From: JANOYY01 sp043720395
Lineage (GTDB): Bacteria; Actinomycetota; Acidimicrobiia; Acidimicrobiales; JANYDT01
Direction of reading: 5' to 3'
Length of the DNA stretch: 64,000 bases
Assembly (NCBI GenBank): GCA_043720395.1
Contig: JAYSSR010000062.1
Coordinates: forward strand, 1-64,000
The notes beneath the pieces were generated by a model that did no database searches, was not told the DNA's origin, and was given only the letters and a program-made list of their open reading frames with translations. The translations under genes were made by a program, and so were the position numbers. Of the stretch, positions 16,161 through 24,330 are shown piece after piece (within the stretch, counting starts at the first letter, position 1; each line of letters starts with the position of its first letter).

Positions 16161-17005
16161 ACGGGCCGGTCGCCAGCGATGGTCGCCCGGTGCATCTTGC
16201 GGTGGCACGGCGCATAGTCCACGACCGCATAGTGCTGGGTACAACGGTTGTCCCAGATCGCGACGCTGTTGGGCCGCCAGCGCCAGCGCACCTGATATTC
16301 CGGGATCGCCGCCCGGCTTGCGAGGTACGTCAACAGGTTGGGCGCACCGGGCAGAAAGTCCAGCCCGTAACGCACGTTGGCGACGGTGTGGAAGTTCTTG
16401 AAATGGGTGATGAAGGCGCCGGTGTACAGGCACTTCTTGCCCGTCTCGGGGTGCGTCCGGACGACGGGATGCTCGACGTCGGGGACATTTTCCTTCATCG
16501 CGAGCCGCTTCTCAATCGGCTGGGCCGCCATGAAGACGGACTCCAGGCTGTGGTTCGCGCGGAGATCGGCGATCGTGTCCTTCACATGGTCCGACAGGCG
16601 GTCGTAGGCGAGTTCCATGTTCGCCCACATCGTGTCGCCACCGACCGGTGGGCACTCGACACATCGCAGCACGGCGCCCATCGGCGGCTTCTCGCGGAAC
16701 GCTGCATCGAAGTGCCACACGTTGTTGTGACGTTCCAGCGGGCCGGTCGGCGACTGGTAGATGCGGATAATGCCCGGCTCTTCGTCGACGGACTTGGCCA
16801 GCGGGTGGTCCTCGAGCTCTCCGAATCGGCTCGCAAACGCGGCGTGCTCGGCGTCGGAGATGTCCTGGTCGCGGACGAAGAGCACCTTGTGCCGGAGGAG
16901 TAGCTCACGCATCTCGCCGAACAGGTCGTCGTTGACCGCAGCTTCGGCCAGGCTCACGTCGCTCAATTCCGCGCCGATCGCGCAGGTGAGTTGTTCAACC
17001 TTCAT
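16157..17005 (-). CDS. TauD/TfdA-type Fe(II)/2-oxoglutarate dioxygenase
   Basis: This 282-residue enzyme hydroxylates a substrate using Fe(II), 2-oxoglutarate and O2. The iron triad is visible: His98-x-Asp100 in WHFDAAF and the distal His in CTQHYAVVDY. The 2-oxoglutarate Arg lies in HRKMHRATIAGD near the end. The length fits the family (about 280). Substrates in this family include taurine, alkyl sulfates and aryloxyalkanoates, and cannot be told here. It is the first gene of a two-gene operon with the hydrolase and is divergent from a TetR regulator 130 bases away, the likely local repressor. Confidence 0.92.
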   Translation of the reverse strand: MKVEQLTCAIGAELSDVSLAEAAVNDDLFGEMRELLLRHKVLFVRDQDISDAEHAAFASRFGELEDHPLAKSVDEEPGIIRIYQSPTGPLERHNNVWHFDAAFREKPPMGAVLRCVECPPVGGDTMWANMELAYDRLSDHVKDTIADLRANHSLESVFMAAQPIEKRLAMKENVPDVEHPVVRTHPETGKKCLYTGAFITHFKNFHTVANVRYGLDFLPGAPNLLTYLASRAAIPEYQVRWRWRPNSVAIWDNRCTQHYAVVDYAPCHRKMHRATIAGDRPV

Positions 17006-17066
17006 GGAATGCCTCCCAGGTGTTTGCCCCCGTCCGTGGGGCACCTGGTGTCGACCGTAACAGAAT

Positions 17067-17135
17067 GGCACCCATGAGTGCAACTTCGGCATTCACGAGT
17101 GCCACGTCTTCGTTGGGCGGCGCTATAGTGTCTGT
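17067..17135. promoter_or_regulatory. TauD/TetR intergenic operator and promoter
   Basis: GGCACCCATGAGTGC (17067-17081) and GCATTCACGAGTGCC (17089-17103) form an imperfect inverted repeat (12 of 15 positions) of a size TetR dimers bind. A TATAGT -10-like hexamer at 17124-17129 lies six bases before the tetR ATG, which suggests a leaderless tetR transcript. The operator lies between the two divergent starts. Confidence 0.5.
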
Positions 17136-17780
17136 ATGGGTGAACGAGAGCTCCAGACGACGGCCGCCAAGCAGGTCTTGCACGACGCGTCGGACTCGAA
17201 GTCCGCGTTCGTCCAGTTGAAGGCCCGCAGGGCAGCAGGCGTCCTGCTTCGCACCCGAGGGCTCGATATCTCGATGGACGAAATCGCAGCCGCTTCCGGC
17301 ATCGGCAGGCGCACCCTCTTTCGTCACTTCGCATCACGAGACGAACTGATCGGCGCTGCACTCGAAGATGCGTTCCGGTTCTACGAAGCCGATCTCACCG
17401 CAGCCATCGACCAGCAGGGTCCGCTCGAAGAATGGCTGCGACGGATCGTGCGCCACGCGCACGACACGCACATCCGCGCCGGGCGGGGTACGTGGGAACT
17501 CGCCTGCGCGTTCGACGACGCATGCCCCCCGTCGTTCGCCCAGGCCAACCGGCAGCGGCGCGGGATGCGCCGACGGGTGACACGACTCCTCGCCAAGCGT
17601 GGGTGGGAACTTGGAGGCGGAGACGGCAATCCACCCGACGTGGTCATCGATGCATTCGCTCTCGCACTGTCGAGCTACGCGACACACTCGATGATCCACG
17701 ACGCCCGACGCCGAGTCGACGCCGTCACCGAAACGACCTCATTGATCCTCGAATCGGTGATCCGCCAGGCAGTCGGCTGA
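17136..17780 (+). CDS. TetR family transcriptional regulator
   Basis: This 214-residue regulator has an N-terminal helix-turn-helix that follows the TetR pattern: RAAGVLLRTRGLDISMDEIA, then AASGIGRRTLFRHFASRDEL. The ligand-binding C-terminal part ends with a helix-rich MIHDARRRVDAVTETTSLIL. There are about 30 residues before the HTH, slightly more than usual, but the ATG is well placed after a -10-like TATAGT. It is divergent from the tauD/hydrolase operon and probably represses it until the substrate or product binds. Confidence 0.92.
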   Translation: MGERELQTTAAKQVLHDASDSKSAFVQLKARRAAGVLLRTRGLDISMDEIAAASGIGRRTLFRHFASRDELIGAALEDAFRFYEADLTAAIDQQGPLEEWLRRIVRHAHDTHIRAGRGTWELACAFDDACPPSFAQANRQRRGMRRRVTRLLAKRGWELGGGDGNPPDVVIDAFALALSSYATHSMIHDARRRVDAVTETTSLILESVIRQAVG

Positions 17781-17861
17781 CCAGCACACCAGGCCGTGCG
17801 GCGCTCGAAGACCGTGGATGTGCCGCCGAACTGTGAGCGCGAGGAGAACTATTGTGTCGAC

Positions 17862-17890
17862 CGCGAGTCAAGTATTACACTTACCTCGCG
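17862..17890 (+). promoter_or_regulatory. Operator-like palindrome before the AbiEi-type antitoxin gene
   Basis: CGCGAG and CTCGCG enclose AAGT and ACTT around a central ATTAC, giving ten paired bases in two blocks. TATTAC at 17873-17878 could be the -10 box, so a bound antitoxin would block the promoter. AbiEi-type antitoxins are known to repress their own operon by binding inverted repeats. The ribosome site AAAGGAGGG starts right after it. Confidence 0.5.
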
Positions 17891-17905
17891 AAAGGAGGGA
17901 GCGCA

Positions 17906-18499
17906 ATGACCACACACGCCAAAGCCGTCAGCGACTGGATCTCCGCTCTTCCCTCGCGTTCGTTCTTCGCGACCACCGACGCGCCTGGACCCGCTCGCGC
18001 CGTTGAGACCGCCCTTTCTCGTCTCGCAACCCCGGACGGACCGATCCAACGAGTCCGACAGGGCCTGTACTGGAAACAACCACCAGCCACACCCTTTGGT
18101 CGATCACGACCCGACCCGACCGACGCCGCATTCGCCGCCGCCGGAGCCGGAAGCGGGCTCAGCGGACCGTCCGCCGCAAACGCTCTCGGACTCTCAACAC
18201 AAGTCCCCCGCCAACCCGTCGTGGCGGTCGTCGGACGCCCACCAAAAGGACTCCGCAACGTCCGATTCGTCAACCGATCCAACCCTCACCGCATCACCCT
18301 CAACCACCTGGAAATTGCCTTCCTCGAAGTACTCGCCGACTTCGACAACGTCAGCGAAATCGACTGGCCCACGGCCGTAACACGTCTCCGGCGAATCGCG
18401 TCCAGCTCAGACGTCGATCTGCGACATCTCGGCATCGTGGCGAAACACGAACGACGGAAAGGGATCGCAGCACGTCTCGCATCCTTGGTGTCCGCATGA
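17906..18499 (+). CDS. DUF6088 / AbiEi-type antitoxin
   Basis: This 197-residue protein starts at an ATG with a near-perfect AAAGGAGGG seven bases upstream. The N-terminal winged helix (ISALPSRSFFATTD, then VETALSRL, then IQRVRQGLYWK) matches the DNA-binding domain of AbiEi/DUF6088 antitoxins. The middle (SGLSGPSAANALGL) and the strand-rich part (LRNVRFVNRSNPHRITLNHLE) fit the antitoxin domain. It is followed, with a four-base overlap, by an AbiEii nucleotidyltransferase, making a type IV toxin-antitoxin pair. Such pairs give abortive phage resistance or stabilise DNA. It probably represses itself through the palindrome just upstream. Confidence 0.85.
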   Translation: MTTHAKAVSDWISALPSRSFFATTDAPGPARAVETALSRLATPDGPIQRVRQGLYWKQPPATPFGRSRPDPTDAAFAAAGAGSGLSGPSAANALGLSTQVPRQPVVAVVGRPPKGLRNVRFVNRSNPHRITLNHLEIAFLEVLADFDNVSEIDWPTAVTRLRRIASSSDVDLRHLGIVAKHERRKGIAARLASLVSA

Positions 18500-19185
18500 G
18501 CGACACCGGTAGTTCCGATGCGACTCTGTTGCGAGACGACAGTGAAGCGTTCGACGCGCTCCGAGACAGTGCCGCCGAACGGTTCGCCATCGACTCCGGC
18601 GCGGTCGAGAAGGAGTACTGGGCATTGGAAGTACTCCGCACCGCCATCGCGCCTCTCGACGGCGTAGACCACTTCGTGTTCAAAGGCGGAACCAGTCTCT
18701 CCAAGGCCTACGGCATCATCGAACGGTTCTCCGAAGACATCGACCTTCTCGTCGTTACCACCGCAACCGGCAAAGCCCTCAAGCGGCTCCTCCGAACGGT
18801 CGCCGATCGAACCAGTACCGACCTCGGCATCGAGCACGAACGCGCTCACGAAGGCAGAGGCTTCCTCAACGCGCGCTACACATACCCGGCACGACGCAAA
18901 GTCCGATTCCTCAGCCCCGGCGTCCTGCTCGAAATGGGATCACGCGGCGGACCACTCCCGAGCCGCCGCCGCGAGATCCAGTCCCTCATGGCCGATGCCG
19001 CCGGATGGCCGTACACGCCACGACCAGAGTCCGGATTCGCCTCAAGCCCCGCCTTCTCGGGCCAACCCGATATCACAGACGCGCTCAACAGCGGATACGC
19101 ACGACTCGACGATCTTGTCTGGGGACACCGACCCAGCTTCGCCGAAGCCATCGACATCGTCCGGACGCATCGTGCTCTCATTTAA
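18496..19185 (+). CDS. AbiEii/AbiGii-type nucleotidyltransferase toxin
   Basis: The protein has 229 residues. The nucleotidyltransferase motifs are present: FKGGTSLSK (62-70), then RFSEDIDLLV with Asp81 and Asp83. A later FLSPGVLLEMGSRGGP is the third-strand region. Related toxins (MenT/AbiEii) transfer nucleotides, for example onto tRNA acceptor stems. Full-length members usually run on for several dozen residues with a VEKL helix that I do not see here. The last 50 residues (from PRPESGFASSP) look unlike the family, so the C-terminus may be truncated or altered. ATGA overlap with the antitoxin gene makes the pair co-translated. Confidence 0.8.
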   Translation: MSDTGSSDATLLRDDSEAFDALRDSAAERFAIDSGAVEKEYWALEVLRTAIAPLDGVDHFVFKGGTSLSKAYGIIERFSEDIDLLVVTTATGKALKRLLRTVADRTSTDLGIEHERAHEGRGFLNARYTYPARRKVRFLSPGVLLEMGSRGGPLPSRRREIQSLMADAAGWPYTPRPESGFASSPAFSGQPDITDALNSGYARLDDLVWGHRPSFAEAIDIVRTHRALI

Positions 19186-19263
19186 AACGGTAGCAACAGG
19201 GCTCGCCGTTTGTGCGTACGAGCGCAGAAAACATCGACGACGAGTGCGCTCCTAACCAAGCAT

Positions 19264-19614
19264 CTACGCCGTGCGCAATGCAGCGACCGCATGATCGGCA
19301 AGGGTGATCGCATTGTCGATCTCGGTCGCAAGCGGCGTGATCTGATACGGCCGGTAATGGCAGAGGTCCGACAGCGTCCGCCACGCAATTTCGACGGCCC
19401 GACCCTTCGCCGGTGTTGCCAATTCACCGAGACACAGCAACTGTGTCTTGCGCGAACACCACGTGAACTCCGAACGAGTTTTCTTCCAATAGTCATCGAG
19501 CGCATGCTCGACACCGGTACGAGCCATCAACGCCGACGACCGACGCTGCGCTTCTGTGAACGGCTCCACCTGCAAGAACCCACGCGCCGCCAACAGAAAA
19601 TGCTCAGCGTTCAC
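19264..19614 (-). CDS. Small helical accessory protein of the ATPase/phosphatase operon
   Basis: This 116-residue, mostly helical protein has a central WRTLSDLCHYRPYQITPLATEI segment. Similar small proteins with a CHxxxYxLxPT core follow large AAA ATPase genes in other actinobacteria, as far as I recall. HEPN-like topology is possible (long helices and a polar Arg/His-bearing loop), but no clear RX4-6H motif is present. Its ATG overlaps the ATPase stop by four bases, so it should be made together with the ATPase and probably bind it. It ends 78 bases from the convergent AbiEii gene. Confidence 0.65.
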   Translation of the reverse strand: MNAEHFLLAARGFLQVEPFTEAQRRSSALMARTGVEHALDDYWKKTRSEFTWCSRKTQLLCLGELATPAKGRAVEIAWRTLSDLCHYRPYQITPLATEIDNAITLADHAVAALRTA

Positions 19615-22070
19615 GTCGCCTCCTTACGCTGCAACGCCTTCACCAGCTTGCGGGTGTCCGCCACAAGCGCCGCCGTGTCCAACGACGTCACGGAGCCGTG
19701 AGTGCCGCTCTGCAGGACTCGGATGAGCTCGCGTGCCCCTCGCATCTCGCTCTCCAGCAGCATCCCGGCCTCTCCGGCACGACTTACGTCGTTGAGCACC
19801 AACAGGCTCAGCAGATCGTTCAGCGTCTTCGCCTTCTCTAGCGCTGCATCGATCGCCACCATCCGAGTACCGGCGCGGATCATGCGGGTCTGGATCAGAT
19901 CGACGCACTCGGCCTCCAACGCCTGACGGCACTGCGAGGCGATGACCTGGCGGGCAATGTCCACCGGGAGCTTCATGTCCTTCGAAAGGTCCCGTGCCGC
20001 CATCAGGCAGCGCTCCGTCGGATCAATGCGCTTCTCCACGCGGACGCTCGACTTCGCACCGCGCAACACCTCCGACACCCGCGCGTCAATGCCAAGGCGC
20101 CGGACGGCCTCCGGCAGACGGTCGTCGTGGGTCAGCACGATCACCTGACGAGTCGCCGCGACCTTGGCGAGCTGGCGGGCCAACCCGTCGACCTTCGAGG
20201 GATCCATTGCCTGCACCGGATCGTCGATCACCAAGAAGCGAAACGGCGACTCGTCGAGCGCCGCCCGTGGCAGGAACAACGAGAGTGCGAGCGCGTGCAT
20301 CTCGCCCTGGCTGAGCACGCCCAAGGAGGGGGCCGGCGTGTCGTCGACGCTCAACTCCAGATTCACCCGCCGACGATTCCCGCGGCCGTCGAGCTCGAAG
20401 TTCGACAACGTGATGTTGCTGTCGCAGCGCAAGTCGTTCCACACCGACTCGACCGCGGAACGAATCGGTGCCAGACGCTGCTCACGGAACTCGTCGATCA
20501 ACGCGTCGACCCACGTCTCCGCGGCCGTCGTGTCCTTCAACGCAACGTCGGCGTCACCGAGCACGACGGCCTGATCACACCACGCCCGCACACGACGAGC
20601 CAACGGCGTCCAGTCGCCATCGGCAGCCTTCAACACCGTTGAAGCGTCGACCTTCAGGCCGTCCAACGCAGCGGCGAGATCCGCCTTGATCGCCGACGCG
20701 CGCTCCGCAAGCTCCCCCGCCGACGCGCTCCGAAACGTCGTCACGGAAGACGCCCACTCGCCATGCAGCAGCGCTGCCGCCGAAGCAACCGACTCGTCGA
20801 GTCCGTCGGGACGCTGCCCCAGAACCGCTGGCACAGCTGGCAACGACTGACGCAAGTCTCGCTCCGCAGCGGCGAGCTGCCGGGCGGCCTCGCGTGCTGC
20901 GGCCGCGTCGGCCTGCAATCGGCTGACGTCGGCCTCGGCCCGTTTCAGCCACGCATCGTCGAGCACGTCCTCGGTACCGCACACGGGACAGTCCGCGACC
21001 TGCGACGAGCGGTGCAACGCGATCGCCTGTTCGAGCAGCGTCGCCGTTGCCAGCGCCGCCTCGGCATCGGACCCACGAAACGCCGCCACGGCCTCGGCTG
21101 CCCTGCTGAATGCGTCGACGCAGCCCTTCACGGCCGTACCTGCGAGGGGTGGGATCGCCTCGATCGAGCGACACCAACCGGACACGGTGTCATCACCGGT
21201 GTTGTCGTCGACGAGGAGCGCCTCGACCTGGGCGGCCGTCCAACCACGCTTCGCCGACACCGTCACGATCGCGGCGGCACGCAGGTCTGGCGACGCCTTC
21301 AGCGCGTCGGCCAGCAGCGTCCACGCGTCCTTCGACGATTTCGCCTGCGCCTTCAGCGCCGACTTTCGCGCCGACAGGGCGTCCTTGACCGCGGTGAACT
21401 CCTCGAGTCCGAGGATGTTGGCGATCGCGTCGTGGAGTCGGCTCGGGCCGTCTTCGATCAGACCACCCAGCTCGCCGTAGGAGAGGAACGGGCGATAGGT
21501 GAGCAGCGCCTGCGCCCAACCCAACGAGGCGAGCGGCACGGGATCCTTCCCCGGACGCTTCACCATCGACACACCGTCGGCCAGATCGTTGCCGGACCAC
21601 TGTCGCGACAGCGTCATCATCGAGGTGCCCCTCGCTGACAACTCGACCTCGATCTGGGTCGCACCCGCGTGATGAAGGTTCTTCCAACCCTTGCGCAGAT
21701 CGCCGCTCTTCTTGTCCGCCCAGCGAGCGTTGTCACCGGTCAACAGCAACTCGATCGACTCGGCGAGACTGCTCTTGCCCGACCCGTTCCGACCCGTGAT
21801 CACCGTGAGCCCCGGCCCGGCGCGTAGCGGCACCGAGACCTTCGTGCCGATGCCGCGGAAGCCCTCGACGGAGAGACTGGTCAGGTACACGTCCACCGGC
21901 ATGCCTGTGTCCGCAACGGACGGCGCGTCGACGTTGGCCAACACGGTTTCGATCAACGACCGGGGACCCACGGTGAGGTCACTCGAGGCCAGGCGCTCGC
22001 CGACGATCTCACGCAGCGTCCGTGTCGCTGCCCGGCCGCCGACATCGTGTGCCGGCGCGGGATCAGGCAT
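19611..22070 (-). CDS. SMC/RecF-like AAA ATPase with zinc-hook motif
   Basis: This 819-residue protein is built like RecF/SbcC/SMC ATPases. Walker A is GRNGSGKSS (93-101) after the EGFRGIG N-terminal strand. Long Ala/Arg-rich coiled-coil arms follow, with a CPVCG zinc-hook at about 358-362. The C-terminal half has the ABC signature LSQGEMHALALSLFLPR (about 585), Walker B FLVIDDPVQAMD (about 608) and an H-loop VLTHDDRLPE. Such proteins clamp DNA and usually drive a nuclease. The start (MPDPAPAHD) overlaps the phosphatase stop by eight bases; a longer open frame runs back into that gene but is antisense-quality. It is the core of a three-gene operon with no nuclease recognised. Confidence 0.88.
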   Translation of the reverse strand: MPDPAPAHDVGGRAATRTLREIVGERLASSDLTVGPRSLIETVLANVDAPSVADTGMPVDVYLTSLSVEGFRGIGTKVSVPLRAGPGLTVITGRNGSGKSSLAESIELLLTGDNARWADKKSGDLRKGWKNLHHAGATQIEVELSARGTSMMTLSRQWSGNDLADGVSMVKRPGKDPVPLASLGWAQALLTYRPFLSYGELGGLIEDGPSRLHDAIANILGLEEFTAVKDALSARKSALKAQAKSSKDAWTLLADALKASPDLRAAAIVTVSAKRGWTAAQVEALLVDDNTGDDTVSGWCRSIEAIPPLAGTAVKGCVDAFSRAAEAVAAFRGSDAEAALATATLLEQAIALHRSSQVADCPVCGTEDVLDDAWLKRAEADVSRLQADAAAAREAARQLAAAERDLRQSLPAVPAVLGQRPDGLDESVASAAALLHGEWASSVTTFRSASAGELAERASAIKADLAAALDGLKVDASTVLKAADGDWTPLARRVRAWCDQAVVLGDADVALKDTTAAETWVDALIDEFREQRLAPIRSAVESVWNDLRCDSNITLSNFELDGRGNRRRVNLELSVDDTPAPSLGVLSQGEMHALALSLFLPRAALDESPFRFLVIDDPVQAMDPSKVDGLARQLAKVAATRQVIVLTHDDRLPEAVRRLGIDARVSEVLRGAKSSVRVEKRIDPTERCLMAARDLSKDMKLPVDIARQVIASQCRQALEAECVDLIQTRMIRAGTRMVAIDAALEKAKTLNDLLSLLVLNDVSRAGEAGMLLESEMRGARELIRVLQSGTHGSVTSLDTAALVADTRKLVKALQRKEAT

Positions 22071-23019
22071 TGCCCGAACCTGGAACTGCGACGAGGTTCT
22101 CCTGTTCGAGGTCGCTCTCGCCGCTCCAGCGGTAGGCAACGAGGGAGCCACCGCGGGCCGCCGAGTAGTCGACGCACACGGCCCGCTTCGACTGCAGCTC
22201 CGGCTTGCCTCTCGCCCAGTAGTGACCGAAGACGACCGGTCTTGGGTCCGTGTCGAGCTCGACCAGTAGCGAATCGGGCAGCGGGAGATCAGGAAGCTGT
22301 TCGCGAACTTCGTCACCCTCGACGATGGCCGAGTTGCGGAACGTGCGGGGTTCCTCTCGCCACCATTGAATCCGCGCCTCGCGACGTTCATGATCGCCCT
22401 TGTCGCGAAACGTCAGCCCGTTGGGCAGCTCCACTTCGATTCCCTTGAGGAGCGTCTCGATCGCCTCGTGGTCGGCCGTTCCCTTCATATGCGCGCCTAC
22501 GAGTAGGTCGTGGGTCACCAGTCCGGCGCCGTTCGTGCGCTCCTTGACGTGCTCGATCCGTCCACGCTGCCAGCACGCGTGGACAACCCTCAGGCCGGGC
22601 AGGTCAATCCACATCGGCAGGGTCTCGAACCATCCGAGGTACTCGCGATGGAGCGGGCTCCCCTCACCCACTTGCTCCAGGAACGCCCTGTGCTGCGATC
22701 GCTTGTTCGCGCTGTCGTGATCGCGAAGGAACTTGCCGGGATGCCCGGGTCGCTCGGTCGCCCATGCAAGCGCGTTCCATTCGTGGTTGCCCAGCGTGAC
22801 CAATGCTGTGCCGGCATCGTGCATCTCCCGCACGAGCGTGACGACCTCGATCTGCTGCTTCCCACGGTCGATGAGATCGCCCACGAACACCGCCCGCCGG
22901 CCCGCGTGCCGCCACGCTCCATTGGTACGGGCGTACCCAAGCTTGGTGAGGAGTCGCACGAGAGCGTCGTACTCCCCGTGCACATCACCGATTACGTCGA
23001 GTCCACCATCTTTCTTCAT
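22063..23019 (-). CDS. PPP-family metallophosphatase (ApaH/PrpE-like)
   Basis: This 318-residue phosphatase carries the two-metal PPP motifs GDVHG (11-15), GDLIDRG (47-53) and GNHE (77-80), then distal His residues in RVVHACW and VVFGHYWARG. This is the signature of Ser/Thr phosphatases and of diadenosine-tetraphosphate hydrolases, not of SbcD nucleases. It is the first gene of the operon with the SMC-like ATPase and overlaps it by eight bases. Possible substrates are a phosphoprotein, a dinucleotide alarmone or RNA/DNA ends; sequence does not decide. The ATG giving MKKDGG is chosen because the longer frame adds a poorly conserved leader. Confidence 0.88.
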   Translation of the reverse strand: MKKDGGLDVIGDVHGEYDALVRLLTKLGYARTNGAWRHAGRRAVFVGDLIDRGKQQIEVVTLVREMHDAGTALVTLGNHEWNALAWATERPGHPGKFLRDHDSANKRSQHRAFLEQVGEGSPLHREYLGWFETLPMWIDLPGLRVVHACWQRGRIEHVKERTNGAGLVTHDLLVGAHMKGTADHEAIETLLKGIEVELPNGLTFRDKGDHERREARIQWWREEPRTFRNSAIVEGDEVREQLPDLPLPDSLLVELDTDPRPVVFGHYWARGKPELQSKRAVCVDYSAARGGSLVAYRWSGESDLEQENLVAVPGSGNA

Positions 23020-23193
23020 GGCCCGATCCTCGCATGTACGTGAGAACGAAACGCGAGGCACCGTCAACCGGTGCCAACTTCGAACGGTTTCGGGCAGTTC
23101 ACCTCAGATTTGTGAAGTCCGACGAACATCCGCTACCGACGTCGGCGACATCTTGGACAAGGTGCTGTGATGGACGGAGATTCGAAACCGCAA

Positions 23194-23243
23194 TTGTTCC
23201 GGAAACATGGCTGTTCCGGTAAGAGCGGAACAGCGGATATTAT
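23194..23243 (+). promoter_or_regulatory. Promoter with TGTTCCGG repeats before the AbiEi-like gene
   Basis: TGTTCCGG occurs twice in direct orientation (23195, 23212). The second copy is also the left arm of a perfect 8-base inverted repeat, CTGTTCCG (23211-23218) with CGGAACAG (23226-23233). A TATTAT -10-like hexamer follows at 23238-23243. The layout fits autorepression by the product of the next gene. Confidence 0.45.
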
Positions 23244-23273
23244 GGAACGCATGCCGACTTCAGTGGTTCAAAG

Positions 23274-24314
23274 ATGAGCTTAGAGCGCGAGCTGTTGGCG
23301 AGGTTCGTGGCGATCCTGCCGCCCGGCTGGAAGGTGACTGTCTCCAGGCAGGTATCCAAGGGCTTCGACTCGCTGTACCGCGTTGGGTCGCCGGATGGCT
23401 CGGAGATCCGTCTCGCCATCGAGACGAAACGTGCGCTTGCACCACGCGATGTGCCCCGAGTGGTAGCCAAAATGCGCGAGGCCGCACGACGGTTCCGGTC
23501 TCCCGTGGCTCTTGTGGTCGCTGCTCCGTATCTGAGTGAGCTTGCCCGGGCCGCGCTGGAGGGCGAGGGATTTGGTTTCATCGATGCAACGGGCAACGTA
23601 CTCATTCGGTGCGACCGCCCAGGATTGTTCATCAGGTCGACCGGTGCTTCGCGTGACCCGTCACCATCGGATGACATGCTGCAAAGCCTGGGAGGGCGCG
23701 GCGCGGCGCGAGCAGTACGGGCGCTCGTGGATTTCCGGCCGCCGTTCGGTATCCGAGACCTTGCTAGTCGTGCCGGTGTCCCGCTGGGAACGTTGTCTCG
23801 TACTGTCGATGTTCTTGACCGCGATGGCCTGATCGAACGAGCTGAACGAGGGCCGATTGAGCGAGTCGACGTAAGAGGCGTCATTCGACGTTGGGCGAAG
23901 GACTACAGCATCGTTAAATCGAACCGGGTGGTAAGCGCGCTCTCGACTCGCGGGCTTCCTTCGCTGAAGCAGCAGCTAGCAACAAGAGCGTCTGCGTACG
24001 CAGCCACCGGCGCATTTGCCGCGTCGCAGTTTGCACCGGTTGCGCCAACGCGGCTTGCGGCCTTGTACGTGTCCGACCCCGAGGACTTCGCTGTTCGCAT
24101 GGACCTGCGGCTCGTCGACGCCGGCGCCAACGTGTGGCTCATTGAACCGGCGAGCGACGTGGTTTTCGATCGCGTGACTCGTCGCGGAGACCTTGTGTGC
24201 GTCAGTGCTCCCCAGCTCGCAGTCGACCTTTTGACCGGTCCCGGACGTGACCCGTCGGAGGGCGAGGAGTTCCTCACTTGGATGGAGAAGAATGACAATG
24301 CGTGGCGAGCCTGA
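23274..24314 (+). CDS. AbiEi-like regulator with winged helix
   Basis: This 346-residue protein has an N-terminal PD-(D/E)XK-like alpha/beta part (SEIRLAIETKRAL, ALVVAAPYLSELARA). A winged helix (FGIRDLASRAGVPLGTLSRTVDVLDRDGLI) follows, then a C-terminal antitoxin-type domain (LAALYVSDPEDF, ANVWLIEPASDVVFDRV). Proteins of this shape precede AbiEii-type nucleotidyltransferase genes in actinobacteria and act as antitoxin and repressor. Here the expected partner survives only as its first 11-13 codons, overlapping this gene's end. The protein is therefore an orphan antitoxin-like regulator. Repeats just upstream probably serve autorepression. The fold is fairly sure; the name is by analogy. Confidence 0.7.
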   Translation: MSLERELLARFVAILPPGWKVTVSRQVSKGFDSLYRVGSPDGSEIRLAIETKRALAPRDVPRVVAKMREAARRFRSPVALVVAAPYLSELARAALEGEGFGFIDATGNVLIRCDRPGLFIRSTGASRDPSPSDDMLQSLGGRGAARAVRALVDFRPPFGIRDLASRAGVPLGTLSRTVDVLDRDGLIERAERGPIERVDVRGVIRRWAKDYSIVKSNRVVSALSTRGLPSLKQQLATRASAYAATGAFAASQFAPVAPTRLAALYVSDPEDFAVRMDLRLVDAGANVWLIEPASDVVFDRVTRRGDLVCVSAPQLAVDLLTGPGRDPSEGEEFLTWMEKNDNAWRA

Positions 24315-24330
24315 CCCGCTGTACGTACGA
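24292..24330 (+). pseudogene. First codons of a deleted AbiEii-like nucleotidyltransferase gene
   Basis: MTMRGEPDPLYVR, overlapping the end of the AbiEi-like gene, matches the usual N-terminus of its nucleotidyltransferase partner. The frame then turns into CERFASPVRRRR, which is simply the antisense of an Mrr nuclease fragment. The partner gene was therefore cut at about base 24330 by a recombination or deletion that fused it to unrelated DNA. Confidence 0.5.

Noticed and set aside
19264..23019. The ATPase/phosphatase operon as plain SbcCD
   Set aside because: The phosphatase has PPP motifs and lacks the SbcD layout. The ATPase is shorter than SbcC, and an extra small gene is fixed in the operon.
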